Shown: in pieces, positions 1 to 7,500 of the stretch
Position numbering within the stretch: the first letter of the stretch is position 1
Layout: each line of letters opens with the position of its first letter
Origin: CAYUPY01 sp964446595
GTDB taxonomy: Bacteria; Patescibacteriota; Dojkabacteria; J137; JAEUSD01
Direction of reading: 5' to 3'
Length of the DNA: 14,605 bases
Assembly: GCA_964446595.1 (NCBI GenBank)
Contig: CAYUPY010000036.1
Location: 1-14,605 of the forward strand
Position numbers and translations under genes: made by a program
The notes under the pieces: model-generated
What the model saw: the letters and a program-made list of their open reading frames with translations, nothing else
Databases searched by the model: none
Told to the model about the DNA's origin: nothing

Positions 1-1
1 T

Positions 2-550
2 AATAAGTTACCTAACCTAATCAGGACAATTTCCCCTTTAGATGATGGGCTGGATCAGGTACTGTTTGAAAAGATTACTCGTACCACTCGAGCAGTCATT
101 TTGGGGAATTTTGTAGTAGCATTTGTGCAAGCGACAGCCGTAATTTTACCCATGATACTTATGGGTGTTGGAGCTCCAATGTTGTTGTGGGTGGTAATGA
201 TTTTATTCTCACTAATACCTGTAGGTTCAGGGGTGGTATGGATCCCGGCTGGGATTGCTTTGATTGCCAATGGGAGCCCATTTGCCGGGATCTTTTTAAT
301 AATTTATGGTGCAGTAATCATAAATGTCATAGAGGCAACTCTACGACCCTACTTACTTAAAGACTCTATCCAACTTCACCCTTTGGCAATTATGTTCTCT
401 GCTTTAGGAGGTATTGCTGCATTCGGACCGCTTGGTCTACTATACGGACCACTTGTTGCTGTATTATTCACTTCACTTATGAGTGTTTACACCTCTCTTT
501 ACTCAAAGGAGAAAGATGGTAAAATCGCCGTAAATGCCAAAGAACGTTAG
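2..550 (+). CDS. AI-2E/PerM-family transporter, 5' partial
   Basis: C-terminal 182 residues of a polytopic membrane protein. The frame is open from the left edge, so the real start lies outside the window; a TTG at 101 is internal. Three or four hydrophobic segments are visible, and the end carries the family-typical loop and helix GPLGLLYGPLVAVLF, followed by a short charged tail. The AI-2E family (PerM, TqsA, YtvI relatives) is an eight-helix family whose members have been linked to autoinducer-2 or ion/small-molecule export. The substrate cannot be read from this fragment. The gene ends 17 bases inside the next gene, so the two are probably co-transcribed. Family assignment is good; function within the family is unknown. 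Confidence 0.85.
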   Translation, partial: NKLPNLIRTISPLDDGLDQVLFEKITRTTRAVILGNFVVAFVQATAVILPMILMGVGAPMLLWVVMILFSLIPVGSGVVWIPAGIALIANGSPFAGIFLIIYGAVIINVIEATLRPYLLKDSIQLHPLAIMFSALGGIAAFGPLGLLYGPLVAVLFTSLMSVYTSLYSKEKDGKIAVNAKER

Positions 551-773
551 AATTATTCCCGCGCTGCTTCGCAGCGCTGCTGTCAGTTTACTTGTAGCCC
601 TCATCTTTGGGGGTTACCTTATATTAATTGGAATACCAAAAAGTACTGCCCGCAATCTATACAATCAAGCTTTGCTGGCTGCAGATATGGGTGACCTAGA
701 AAAAGCTGATCAACTTCTCCAAGATGCTTATGCTGCCTGGCCAGAAGATTACATTCAAGAGGCTTTAAATTAA
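534..773 (+). CDS. Small single-pass membrane protein with TPR-like tail
   Basis: 79 residues: a short basic N-terminus, one transmembrane segment (about residues 14-33), then an amphipathic Ala/Leu/Asp-rich part (about 40-75) that reads like one tetratricopeptide helix pair (LYNQALLAADMGDLEKADQ). A membrane-anchored scaffold is an inference and no family is recognised. The ATG overlaps the end of the AI-2E gene by 17 bases. The best SD (AAAGGAG, 505-511) is not spaced for this ATG but for an ATG at 516 in the same frame, which gives five codons and a TAA directly followed by the ATG at 534. Translation may therefore work by termination and reinitiation. The stop lies one base from the convergent fmt stop. 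Confidence 0.6.
   Translation: MPKNVRIIPALLRSAAVSLLVALIFGGYLILIGIPKSTARNLYNQALLAADMGDLEKADQLLQDAYAAWPEDYIQEALN
561..577 (+). other. GC-rich hairpin just after the AI-2E stop
   Basis: GCGCTGC (561-567) and GCAGCGC (571-577) form a perfect 7-bp stem with a TTC loop. It lies inside the first codons of the small membrane-protein gene and starts 10 bases after the AI-2E stop. No U-run follows, so it is not a classical terminator. It could slow ribosomes or shield the 3' end of the AI-2E message. It could also be a by-product of the Ala/Leu/Arg codons it overlaps. Confidence 0.4.
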
Positions 774-774
774 G

Positions 775-1737
775 CTAATCACATAACCATAAATAGTCGC
801 TACCTGGCTTCCTTTGTTTACCTTCCAACTGCACCTCTTTCAGCAACAATGCACCATTAGATAAGCTCAAGTATAATTGTTTCTCTAGACAGAAAAGATG
901 AGGCACTGGCGCTTCTGTAATCTTCACTTCAGTGGCCAATTGGCTAGCAAAGATTTTTAATCTTTTACCCTTGTTATTACCTTGCTGAATTGTTAGCCAG
1001 GCAACCGGCCAGGGATAGAAGGCGCGCACCATCCTTTCTGCCAAATCTACGGTGGTGCGCGCCGTAATCTCAGCCTTTTCCTTGGCCACATCTTTTTGGT
1101 AACAAAAAGTAGCCAAACTTTCATTCTGAGCTTGTGGCTCCAACTCCCCTCTGGCTATTTGTGGCAGAATATCTAATAATAAATCTGCACCCAATTCCGC
1201 CAGCTTGCTCATCAGTATTTCGGTAGTTTCTGTACCAGTAAGCGCGACTTCCCTACTTCCGAAGATATCCCCTGCATCCATTTCTTTCACCATCTTCTGC
1301 ACAGTAACACCAGTCTTTTCTAGCCCATTCAGAATAGCCAGCTGCACGGGAACAGCCCCTCTTAATTCTGGTAACAAAGAACCATGAATATTTATAGCCC
1401 CTAATCGTGGCTGTTTGAGCATCTTATTTGGGATAAATTGCCCGTAAGCGGCCACGACCACCAGATCAGGCGAAGTAGCCTCAAGGATAGAATCAACGAC
1501 ACTTGAGAGCCTCTCGGGAGCAAAAATAGGCACCTTTTCTACCCACTCCGACTCCAATAAAAAGCCTTTTATAGGTGTTGGCTGCAGCTCTTGTTTACGA
1601 CCTACAGGCCGATCCGGCTGAGTTAGCAATCCTACTACCTCATACGAATCATTACTAAGTAACCGCTGAAAACTAGGAACTGCAAAATCAGCTGTACCTG
1701 CAAATAATATCTTAAGCTTTTGCATTTTTTGTTTCAT
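775..1737 (-). CDS. fmt: Methionyl-tRNA formyltransferase
   Basis: 320 residues, the usual length. Formylates the amino group of Met-tRNAfMet using 10-formyl-tetrahydrofolate, in the cytoplasm, to make the initiator tRNA. The N-terminal Rossmann formyltransferase domain starts with ILFAGTADFAVPSF (residues 10-23). The catalytic triad is in place: Asn116 and His118 in AINIHGSLLPELRG, and Asp154 in KEMDAGD. These align with N106/H108/D144 of the E. coli enzyme. The C-terminal OB-like domain (from about 210) has the expected FYPWPVAW region. The start is chosen from the ATGA overlap with the lgt stop, which indicates coupled translation; Met5 is an alternative. It is the last gene of the minus-strand run and ends one base from a convergent gene with no terminator hairpin between. 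Confidence 0.96.
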   Translation of the reverse strand: MKQKMQKLKILFAGTADFAVPSFQRLLSNDSYEVVGLLTQPDRPVGRKQELQPTPIKGFLLESEWVEKVPIFAPERLSSVVDSILEATSPDLVVVAAYGQFIPNKMLKQPRLGAINIHGSLLPELRGAVPVQLAILNGLEKTGVTVQKMVKEMDAGDIFGSREVALTGTETTEILMSKLAELGADLLLDILPQIARGELEPQAQNESLATFCYQKDVAKEKAEITARTTVDLAERMVRAFYPWPVAWLTIQQGNNKGKRLKIFASQLATEVKITEAPVPHLFCLEKQLYLSLSNGALLLKEVQLEGKQRKPGSDYLWLCD

Positions 1738-2822
1738 TCACGAATTCTACCCAATTGTGCATGTTGGGTAAACCAAACGCCATACTTATGTTTAAACCAG
1801 AGTTGATAACCCAAACTAAACATTATTACCCCAACAAAACTGGCCAGAATCAACCACTGAGTAATCGTCAAGCCTTCAGGTCGCACACTTCCGTCAATCC
1901 TAATAAAGTCTATCCAAAACCTAATACAAAAATACCAAGCTATATATATCTTAATGAATAGTGCTGAATTAATGGCAGCTTTAAACCTTTCTTGGTTCTG
2001 GTTTTGACGTAGGTATTTCCACAAGTAAGCCAGCCCTAAAAATAGTGTTAAACTCGCAATCGATTCATACAAAAATATAGGGTGGAAGTGTTCGCTCCCA
2101 GCAAAACCTGCTGGCCGGAATAGAGGATTTACGTACATACCCCATGGCTTATTCGTTGGATGTCCTAAAAGTTCCAAGTTAAAAAAATTCCCCCACCTAC
2201 CGATAGCTTGGGCTAACGGCAGCGCGATGGCGGCTACGGTTGCTAATAATTTGAAGTCGTAAAGCCGCCATCGCGCAAAGGCCCACAACCCCAGCAACCC
2301 ACCAAAAATACCGCCGATAATGCTTAACCCACCATCACCCAACTGGATCCAAGCCAACGGGTTATTTTCCAAAATTGTTGGTGTAGTCAACACATAATAA
2401 AAACGACCAAATACAATCCCCGGAATCAAAACAAACATTAATACTTCCCAAATATCTAAATCACGCAGTGGCTGATAATCTGCCTGCAAGAATAACACCA
2501 CCAATAAGGCGGCCATCAATCCGGCCATCACTAGAACCGTATACAGCCTCAACTGAATAGTAATATCTATTAGAGGGATCGCAAGGTCAACACTAAACGG
2601 CACATAAGCAAAACCCTTTAGTGCCGGAACGAACCACTGCAAAAAAGCCCCTCCCAGAATAATCACTGCTAACAAGAGCACCCACCTAGCAATGCGATTT
2701 TCTGACAGCGCATTTATCAGCTTTCGCACATAATAAACTGAATCTTTATCTTTAGTAGTATCTTTCATAAAATACTTTATCTCTTTCCCCATTTTGACTA
2801 AATACCATCTGTTCAACTTCAT
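1734..2822 (-). CDS. lgt: Prolipoprotein diacylglyceryl transferase
   Basis: Inner-membrane enzyme that moves a diacylglyceryl group from phosphatidylglycerol onto the lipobox cysteine of prelipoproteins, the first step of lipoprotein maturation. Multiple membrane helices are present. The signature ALPLAQAIGRWGNFFNLELLG (about 200-220) contains Arg209, Asn212 and Glu217, matching E. coli R143, N146 and E151, and HPIFLYES (247-254) matches the family. The E. coli His103 position (HGG) is Ile169 here (SIIGG), an unusual change. Residues 1 to about 75 form an N-terminal extension with an extra hydrophobic segment (47-66). Start is uncertain: the ATG at 2822 has a good SD (GGAGGA, 8 bases away) but overlaps the upstream gene by 71 bases; Met19 (2768) overlaps by 17. 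The lipoprotein gene two positions upstream is a likely substrate. Confidence 0.93.
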   Translation of the reverse strand: MKLNRWYLVKMGKEIKYFMKDTTKDKDSVYYVRKLINALSENRIARWVLLLAVIILGGAFLQWFVPALKGFAYVPFSVDLAIPLIDITIQLRLYTVLVMAGLMAALLVVLFLQADYQPLRDLDIWEVLMFVLIPGIVFGRFYYVLTTPTILENNPLAWIQLGDGGLSIIGGIFGGLLGLWAFARWRLYDFKLLATVAAIALPLAQAIGRWGNFFNLELLGHPTNKPWGMYVNPLFRPAGFAGSEHFHPIFLYESIASLTLFLGLAYLWKYLRQNQNQERFKAAINSALFIKIYIAWYFCIRFWIDFIRIDGSVRPEGLTITQWLILASFVGVIMFSLGYQLWFKHKYGVWFTQHAQLGRIRE

Positions 2823-3444
2823 TGATCATTCCTCCACCGCCGCAGATGTAGACTTCAGTACTTTCAAAGTCGATGGCCGGAATCGCCTGAGTAAAACGCC
2901 CTGCTAGCTGCCCTGGCCTCAGTGGCGATTCCGGCCGGCTAATAAACAAATGGTAGTTGAAATTGCTGTTAACCCTTGCCCACTCATCCAGCATGTCCCC
3001 CACCATCACCCGCTTGTGATTACGCACACCATAAAAAAGTGTGATTGAACGATCGGAATTAACCCTCTCCAGTTCATGTTTTATCATCGACAAAAACGGC
3101 ACAATCCCTGTTCCTGTCGCAAAAAACATCACCGGCAAGTGGCTTTCTTTATAGACAAACTGCCCCAAAGGCAATAGCAGATCAGACTTATCGCCTTCTT
3201 TTAATTGCAAAAAATACTTAGAACCAGGCCCACCAGGAGACGCATCTACAAATGTTTCCACAAAACCCTGCACATGGGGAGGGTTAGCAATAGAGTAACT
3301 CCTCCTAATATATCCCTCCACCGCGATACTCATAAACTGCCCTGCCTGAAATTCTAATTTTTCAGGCAGGGCAAACCTAACTCTCAACAGATCATTGTCG
3401 AAATATTCGATCTCTTCCGCTTCAGCCTGCACACGCAAAGGCAT
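2752..3444 (-). CDS. Ferredoxin-NADP reductase-type FAD/NAD(P) oxidoreductase
   Basis: 230 residues forming a stand-alone FNR module. The N-terminal FAD-binding beta barrel carries RRSYSIANPP (47-56), which binds the flavin, and a phosphate-contacting GGPGSKYF (71-78). The C-terminal NAD(P)-binding domain carries GTGIVPF (111-117), LFYGVRN (136-142) and the cysteine-glycine motif CGGGGM (201-206). The protein ends in the aromatic FYERYY expected of some family members. No 2Fe-2S ferredoxin or globin domain is attached, so the electron partner is unknown. It should move electrons between NAD(P)H and a small carrier, or reduce a flavin, in the cytoplasm. Start is well supported by AAGGAG six bases before the ATG, and the upstream lipoprotein gene stops 10 bases away. 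The glycine codons at 201-205 double as the SD proposed for lgt. Confidence 0.88.
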   Translation of the reverse strand: MPLRVQAEAEEIEYFDNDLLRVRFALPEKLEFQAGQFMSIAVEGYIRRSYSIANPPHVQGFVETFVDASPGGPGSKYFLQLKEGDKSDLLLPLGQFVYKESHLPVMFFATGTGIVPFLSMIKHELERVNSDRSITLFYGVRNHKRVMVGDMLDEWARVNSNFNYHLFISRPESPLRPGQLAGRFTQAIPAIDFESTEVYICGGGGMINEVEQMVFSQNGERDKVFYERYY

Positions 3445-3454
3445 CCTATACTCC

Positions 3455-3871
3455 TTACTCTCTAGTAACTTTCAAGCTAAACCTTGCATCCTCGTTTACT
3501 GCAAGCTGTCCAGATTCTTCTATCGGCTCTATCACCTGTGCACACTGCACACCGGCATCAGGACTCACAATATTAACGTTAAATGTCACCTGCTCTGGGA
3601 AGCTCTCAGCAATCATCGCGTCAATCTCCAGTTCATGACAAGGAGTTGGTAAGTCTGTGGTCAAAACGTAATCCCAACTACTCTCAGCAGTATTAAACAA
3701 CTCAATCTTTACGCCATCTTCTTCCAAAGTCTCATCTGCACGGGCACTAGAGCTGCCAGATGTAGCCTGACTAGACGTAGTATTATTGTTTCCGTTTGTA
3801 TCGTTTGAGGTACAACCGACAAAGACAACAAGCGCTAGAAAGGCAATGGACACTATTCTTAGTTTATTCAT
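3455..3871 (-). CDS. Predicted lipoprotein with conserved cysteine pair
   Basis: 138 residues. A basic N-terminus (MNKLR), a hydrophobic stretch, and a lipobox ending FVGC at Cys20 predict Lgt/LspA processing and membrane anchoring on the outer face. A Ser/Thr/Asn-rich spacer follows (about 21-45), then a compact domain of about 90 residues with two cysteines (TPCHEL and VQCAQVIEP) that could form a disulphide, and a beta-rich pattern. I do not recognise a named family or function. It is the first gene of the run that also holds lgt, which would modify it. A -10 box lies just upstream and a weak SD (AGGA) precedes the ATG. Phe at lipobox position -3 is less common than Leu. Confidence 0.8.
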   Translation of the reverse strand: MNKLRIVSIAFLALVVFVGCTSNDTNGNNNTTSSQATSGSSSARADETLEEDGVKIELFNTAESSWDYVLTTDLPTPCHELEIDAMIAESFPEQVTFNVNIVSPDAGVQCAQVIEPIEESGQLAVNEDARFSLKVTRE

Positions 3872-3891
3872 TTGAATATTCCTGCTAAAAA

Positions 3892-3897
3892 ATTATA
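3892..3897 (-). promoter_or_regulatory. Promoter -10 box for the lipoprotein-FNR-lgt-fmt run
   Basis: Read on the minus strand, a perfect TATAAT lies 20 bases before the lipoprotein ATG, giving a predicted 5' UTR of about 14 bases with AGCAGGA as ribosome site. The -35 is weak: the best match, TTGGAA, is only 15 bases upstream. No other promoter is evident in the genes that follow, so the four genes are probably one transcript. Confidence 0.5.
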
Positions 3898-4008
3898 TCT
3901 AAATTTAGCACATTCCAAAGGAATCAACAGCACAATTAACCCACCGCCCTCGTCAAATAATATAACGTCATGTTAGTGGTATGAGCGAGTGCAAAAAATG
4001 AACTAGAC

Positions 4009-4311
4009 TCATCTTTTTAACTGGAAATATTTACCATCTTCTAGTTCGTGCTTCTCTACCTTGTCAGGTTCCGGGAAGCCAAATCCGAAGCGCTGGTAGA
4101 ATCTGATAGCACCTTCATTATAGCTGGCGACTTCCAATTCAATTGGTCGTCGCTCGCTATTTGTTTTTAGCAACTGGTTCATTAGCATTGTGCCTGCACC
4201 ATTTCCAGTATGATCAGGATGGACATACATTCCAGCCAAAACAGCAACACCTTCTTTGTGGTATGAGAGAGCTGTATACCCTATCACTTCTCCATTTTCT
4301 TCTGCTACCAA
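4009..4311 (-). CDS. GNAT-family N-acetyltransferase, N-terminally short
   Basis: 100 residues of a GCN5-related acetyltransferase. Strand beta2-beta3 (VAEENGEVIGYTAL), strand beta4 (AVLAGMYVHPDHTG), the acetyl-CoA pyrophosphate loop (HTGNGAG) and the late element NEGAIRFYQRFGFGF are all recognisable. GNAT proteins usually have 140-160 residues; the first strand and helices 1-2 are missing. Upstream the frame continues only ten more codons to a TAG (4339-4341) with no ATG, so the only start here is TTG at 4311, without a clear SD. The missing part would lie where the ileS promoter and T-box leader now are. It may be a decayed or truncated gene rather than a working enzyme. Substrate unknown. 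Confidence 0.6.
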   Translation of the reverse strand: MVAEENGEVIGYTALSYHKEGVAVLAGMYVHPDHTGNGAGTMLMNQLLKTNSERRPIELEVASYNEGAIRFYQRFGFGFPEPDKVEKHELEDGKYFQLKR

Positions 4312-4315
4312 ATAA

Positions 4316-4345
4316 TTGAATTTAAGCGCTACAACATGCTAAGAT
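4316..4345 (+). promoter_or_regulatory. Promoter of the ileS T-box transcript
   Basis: TTGAAT (4316-4321, 4/6 to the -35 consensus), 18-base spacer, and TAAGAT (4340-4345, 4/6) preceded by TG at 4337-4338, giving an extended -10. The predicted start at about 4351-4353 lies immediately before the first strand of T-box Stem I, which supports the assignment. The elements overlap the truncated start of the divergent GNAT gene. Confidence 0.5.
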
Positions 4346-4352
4346 CCTTACT

Positions 4353-4561
4353 AGAAACGTCCGATTCGACTATCAATCGAAAATGGCAGCCGCTAACGTT
4401 TAAGGAAGAAATTTCACTCAATTTGTGAGGGTGAAAGATTAGAACCTTACGGGAAAGCCCGTTATCGCTTTAAACTAGTAAAAATCAAGGTGGTACCGCC
4501 GCCTGCTCGCAGAGGCCCTTGAGTAAAAATTTAAGATTTAATCTTTAGTTAACTTTTACTC
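4353..4561 (+). promoter_or_regulatory. T-box riboswitch, isoleucine (ileS leader)
   Basis: The leader contains the T-box core AGGTGGTACCGC (4488-4499). In order: basal Stem I helix AAACGT/ACGTTT (4355-4360 / 4396-4401); within it a hairpin CGATT/AATCG (4362-4366 / 4375-4379) whose loop holds ATC (4372-4374), an Ile codon followed by a purine as expected of a specifier; a Stem II-like hairpin (TTTCA-CTCA with TGAG-GG-TGAAA, 4412-4436); Stem III ACGGG-AAAG-CCCGT (4449-4462); and the antiterminator-type pairing TCAAGG/CCTTGA (4485-4490 / 4517-4522). T-boxes sense uncharged tRNA by anticodon and acceptor end. Stem I is short and lacks room for the distal tRNA-elbow platform. No GC stem with U-run follows, so control may be translational. 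An 8-bp AT-rich hairpin (4521-4528 / 4554-4561) overlaps the antiterminator strand by two bases. Confidence 0.85.
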
Positions 4562-4575
4562 ATTAATATACGGCC

Positions 4576-7500
4576 ATGTTTAATCAACCTGATTCTCGCC
4601 CCGACTTCTCTAAACTTGATGTAGCAATTACTGAATGGTGGAAAGAGAATCAGATATTTGAAAAATCAGTCTCCCAACGAGAAGGCGCTGAATCCTACAT
4701 TTTCTATGATGGTCCTCCTTTCATGAGCGGCATGCCTCACTACGCCACCCTCCTCTCTAGCCTGCCTAAGGATGTGATACCTCGTTATCAGTCGATGAAA
4801 GGCAAGTACGTGGAAAGACTTTGGGGCTGGGATACACATGGACTACCTATCGAGAACAAGGTTGAAGATCAGCTAAAGCTACAAGGACGCCGAGCTATCT
4901 TAGACTACGGCCTAGAGGGATTTATTGAAAAGTGTTATGAATGGAACCGGGTCGGGATTGAAAACTGGCGCTGGTATATTGATAAAATTGGTCGCTGGGC
5001 AGATATAGACAATGCTTACCGCACGCTAGACCAAGACTATATGGAAAGTATCTGGTGGGCATTTAAGCAAATGTGGGACAAAGGCCTTATATACAAAGGG
5101 CGTCGGGTTTCTATGTTCTCAACTGACTCTTCTACGCCAGTTTCTGACTTTGAGGTTTCTATGGATCCTGACAACTATAGAGAGACGAAAGACATTGCCA
5201 TCGCCGTTAAATTTCAATTGAAAGATGACTCTGTGGCGAAGTTGGCTGTTGAAGGGCCAGTGTTTGCTGTCGCCTGGACCACTACACCCTGGACAATCCC
5301 TGCCAACTTCGCCTTAACGGTTAATCCTGAAGCGACCTACCTTCTAGCAGAAGTGGATGGAAGCAAAGTAATCTTTGCTAAAGACTTACTAGATAATGTC
5401 CAGGAACGAGTTGGTGCTGAAAAAGGTATAGACGTAGTAAAAGAGCTCACAGGTAAGCAACTAGAAGGTTTAGCCTACCTGCCGCCTTATGATTTCTTCT
5501 CAGCAAATGAGAACGACCACCACATTTATTTGTCTGACGCTGTTACTACAACAGATGGGACTGGGATCCTACATGTCTCACCTGGTTTCGGAGAAGTAGA
5601 CTTTGAGCTAGGTGAAGAGCTAGGCCTTTCTTTTCACCAATCAGTTGATGACCAAGGTAATATGACCGTAGGTCCATGGAAAGGAACCTATTTAAGGGAT
5701 GCGAATTCACAAATTACTAAAGATTTATTAGAAACTGGGAAACTACTATTTAAACACAGTTACCGTCACCGCCTGCCTTACTACCGTTATGAAAACCCTT
5801 TGATCTATAAGGCACAAGAAAATTACTTCGTAAATATCCAAAAACTAAAGCAACAGTTAATTAAGTCCAACGAAGATATAAACTGGATTCCTGAGCACTT
5901 TAAACACGGAAGGTTCGAATACATACTAGAAAATGCCCCTGACTGGAGTATTTCCCGCTCTCGATTTTGGGGAACTGCAATGCCTTTGTGGGAAACAGAA
6001 GATGGCACTCAGATGGTTGTAGGTTCTCGCGACGAACTAATGGAGCTAGTTAATGCAAGTGATAACGATCTGCAGATTAAAAAAATCGTGCTTGAGGAAC
6101 ACGCCGATTGTGACTACTCCCTAGAGGAATGCAGCACCGATATCGATGGTTTTCTAAATGACCCCACAGAAACTGATCTGATTTATGGCAGTACTCAACC
6201 TATGCTAAGTGAACTACGCAATAAATACTTTGGGGAAACCGAAACTGAATCTAGGACAAAACCTATTAAAGCAGGAGAACAAAGGCCCTACTATTTAGTA
6301 AATGGTAAGCCTCTGGACTTGCATCGTCCTTATATTGATGAAATAAGCTTTATTAAGGACGGAAAAACCTTTAAGCGCACAGAGTTTACATTAGATGTAT
6401 GGATGGACTCTGGTGCCATGCCTTTTGCACAATTCCACTACCCCGCACAGAACAAAGAGAAATTTGAACATAACTTTCCAGGTGACTTTATTGCAGAGTA
6501 CACCGGCCAAATCCGTGCCTGGTTCTACGTACTCCATGTAATGGCTAATGCACTTTTTGATAAACCAGCATTCAAAAACGTACTCGTTACCGGCGTACTC
6601 GCAGGAACTGACGGCAGAAAAATGAGTAAGAGTTTTGGCAATTACCCTGACCCTAAATTGACCCTAGAAAAATACGGCGGTGAAGCACTACGACTCTACT
6701 TCCTAGGTAGCACTATCATGACAGGCAACGATATTAACTTTAGTGAGGAAGAACTTAAACTACAACTTAGGGAGTTCTCCATACCACTATGGAATATCTA
6801 TAAGTACTTTGTAACGTATGCCAATATGCATGAGTGGGTACCGAAGGAAGAATATGCTTACAACAAACGTAATGTTTGGAATGATGAACATCCATGGAAT
6901 CATATCCCGATCGACAGCCCAGGTAACGAACTGGACGCATGGATGTTGACCATACTCCAAAATCACATCGGAGAGGTTACCGCTTTCATGGATGCCTATG
7001 AGCTACCAAAAGCAGTAAAATCTCTTAAAGTATTACTGGACGAGATCTCTCGCTGGTACATTCGCCGCTCGCGTGAGCGCTTCGCCGCAGGTGAAGATAT
7101 GGCACTCACTGTATTGTATTACGTGCTAATTGAATTCTGTAAACTTGCTGCGCCAATCGCGCCGTTCACGACAGAAGAAATTTACCGCAACCTGGTTGTC
7201 GCCCAGTTCTCTGATATGCCATATTCGGTACATCTCACAGATTACCCCGTAGTAGATGTGGCATTTGTTGATGAATATACACGCCTAATTAAAGAGATGG
7301 AAATTGTACGCCAGACAGCTGAGCTCGGGCAGATGATCCGTGCGAACAATGGGCTAAAAGTGCGACAGCCCCTTAGCCGTTTAGAAATAGAACTAAGCAC
7401 CGAACATGACCTAGCTGGTGACTTGATTGTTGATTGGATGAAACAAATTATCGCTGATGAGCTAAACGTAAAAGAAGTCGTAGAGGTTCCCCAGATCTCC

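Noticed and set aside
770..780. Bidirectional terminator between the convergent small gene and fmt
   Set aside because: Only one base separates the stops, and no hairpin with a U-run is visible on either strand.
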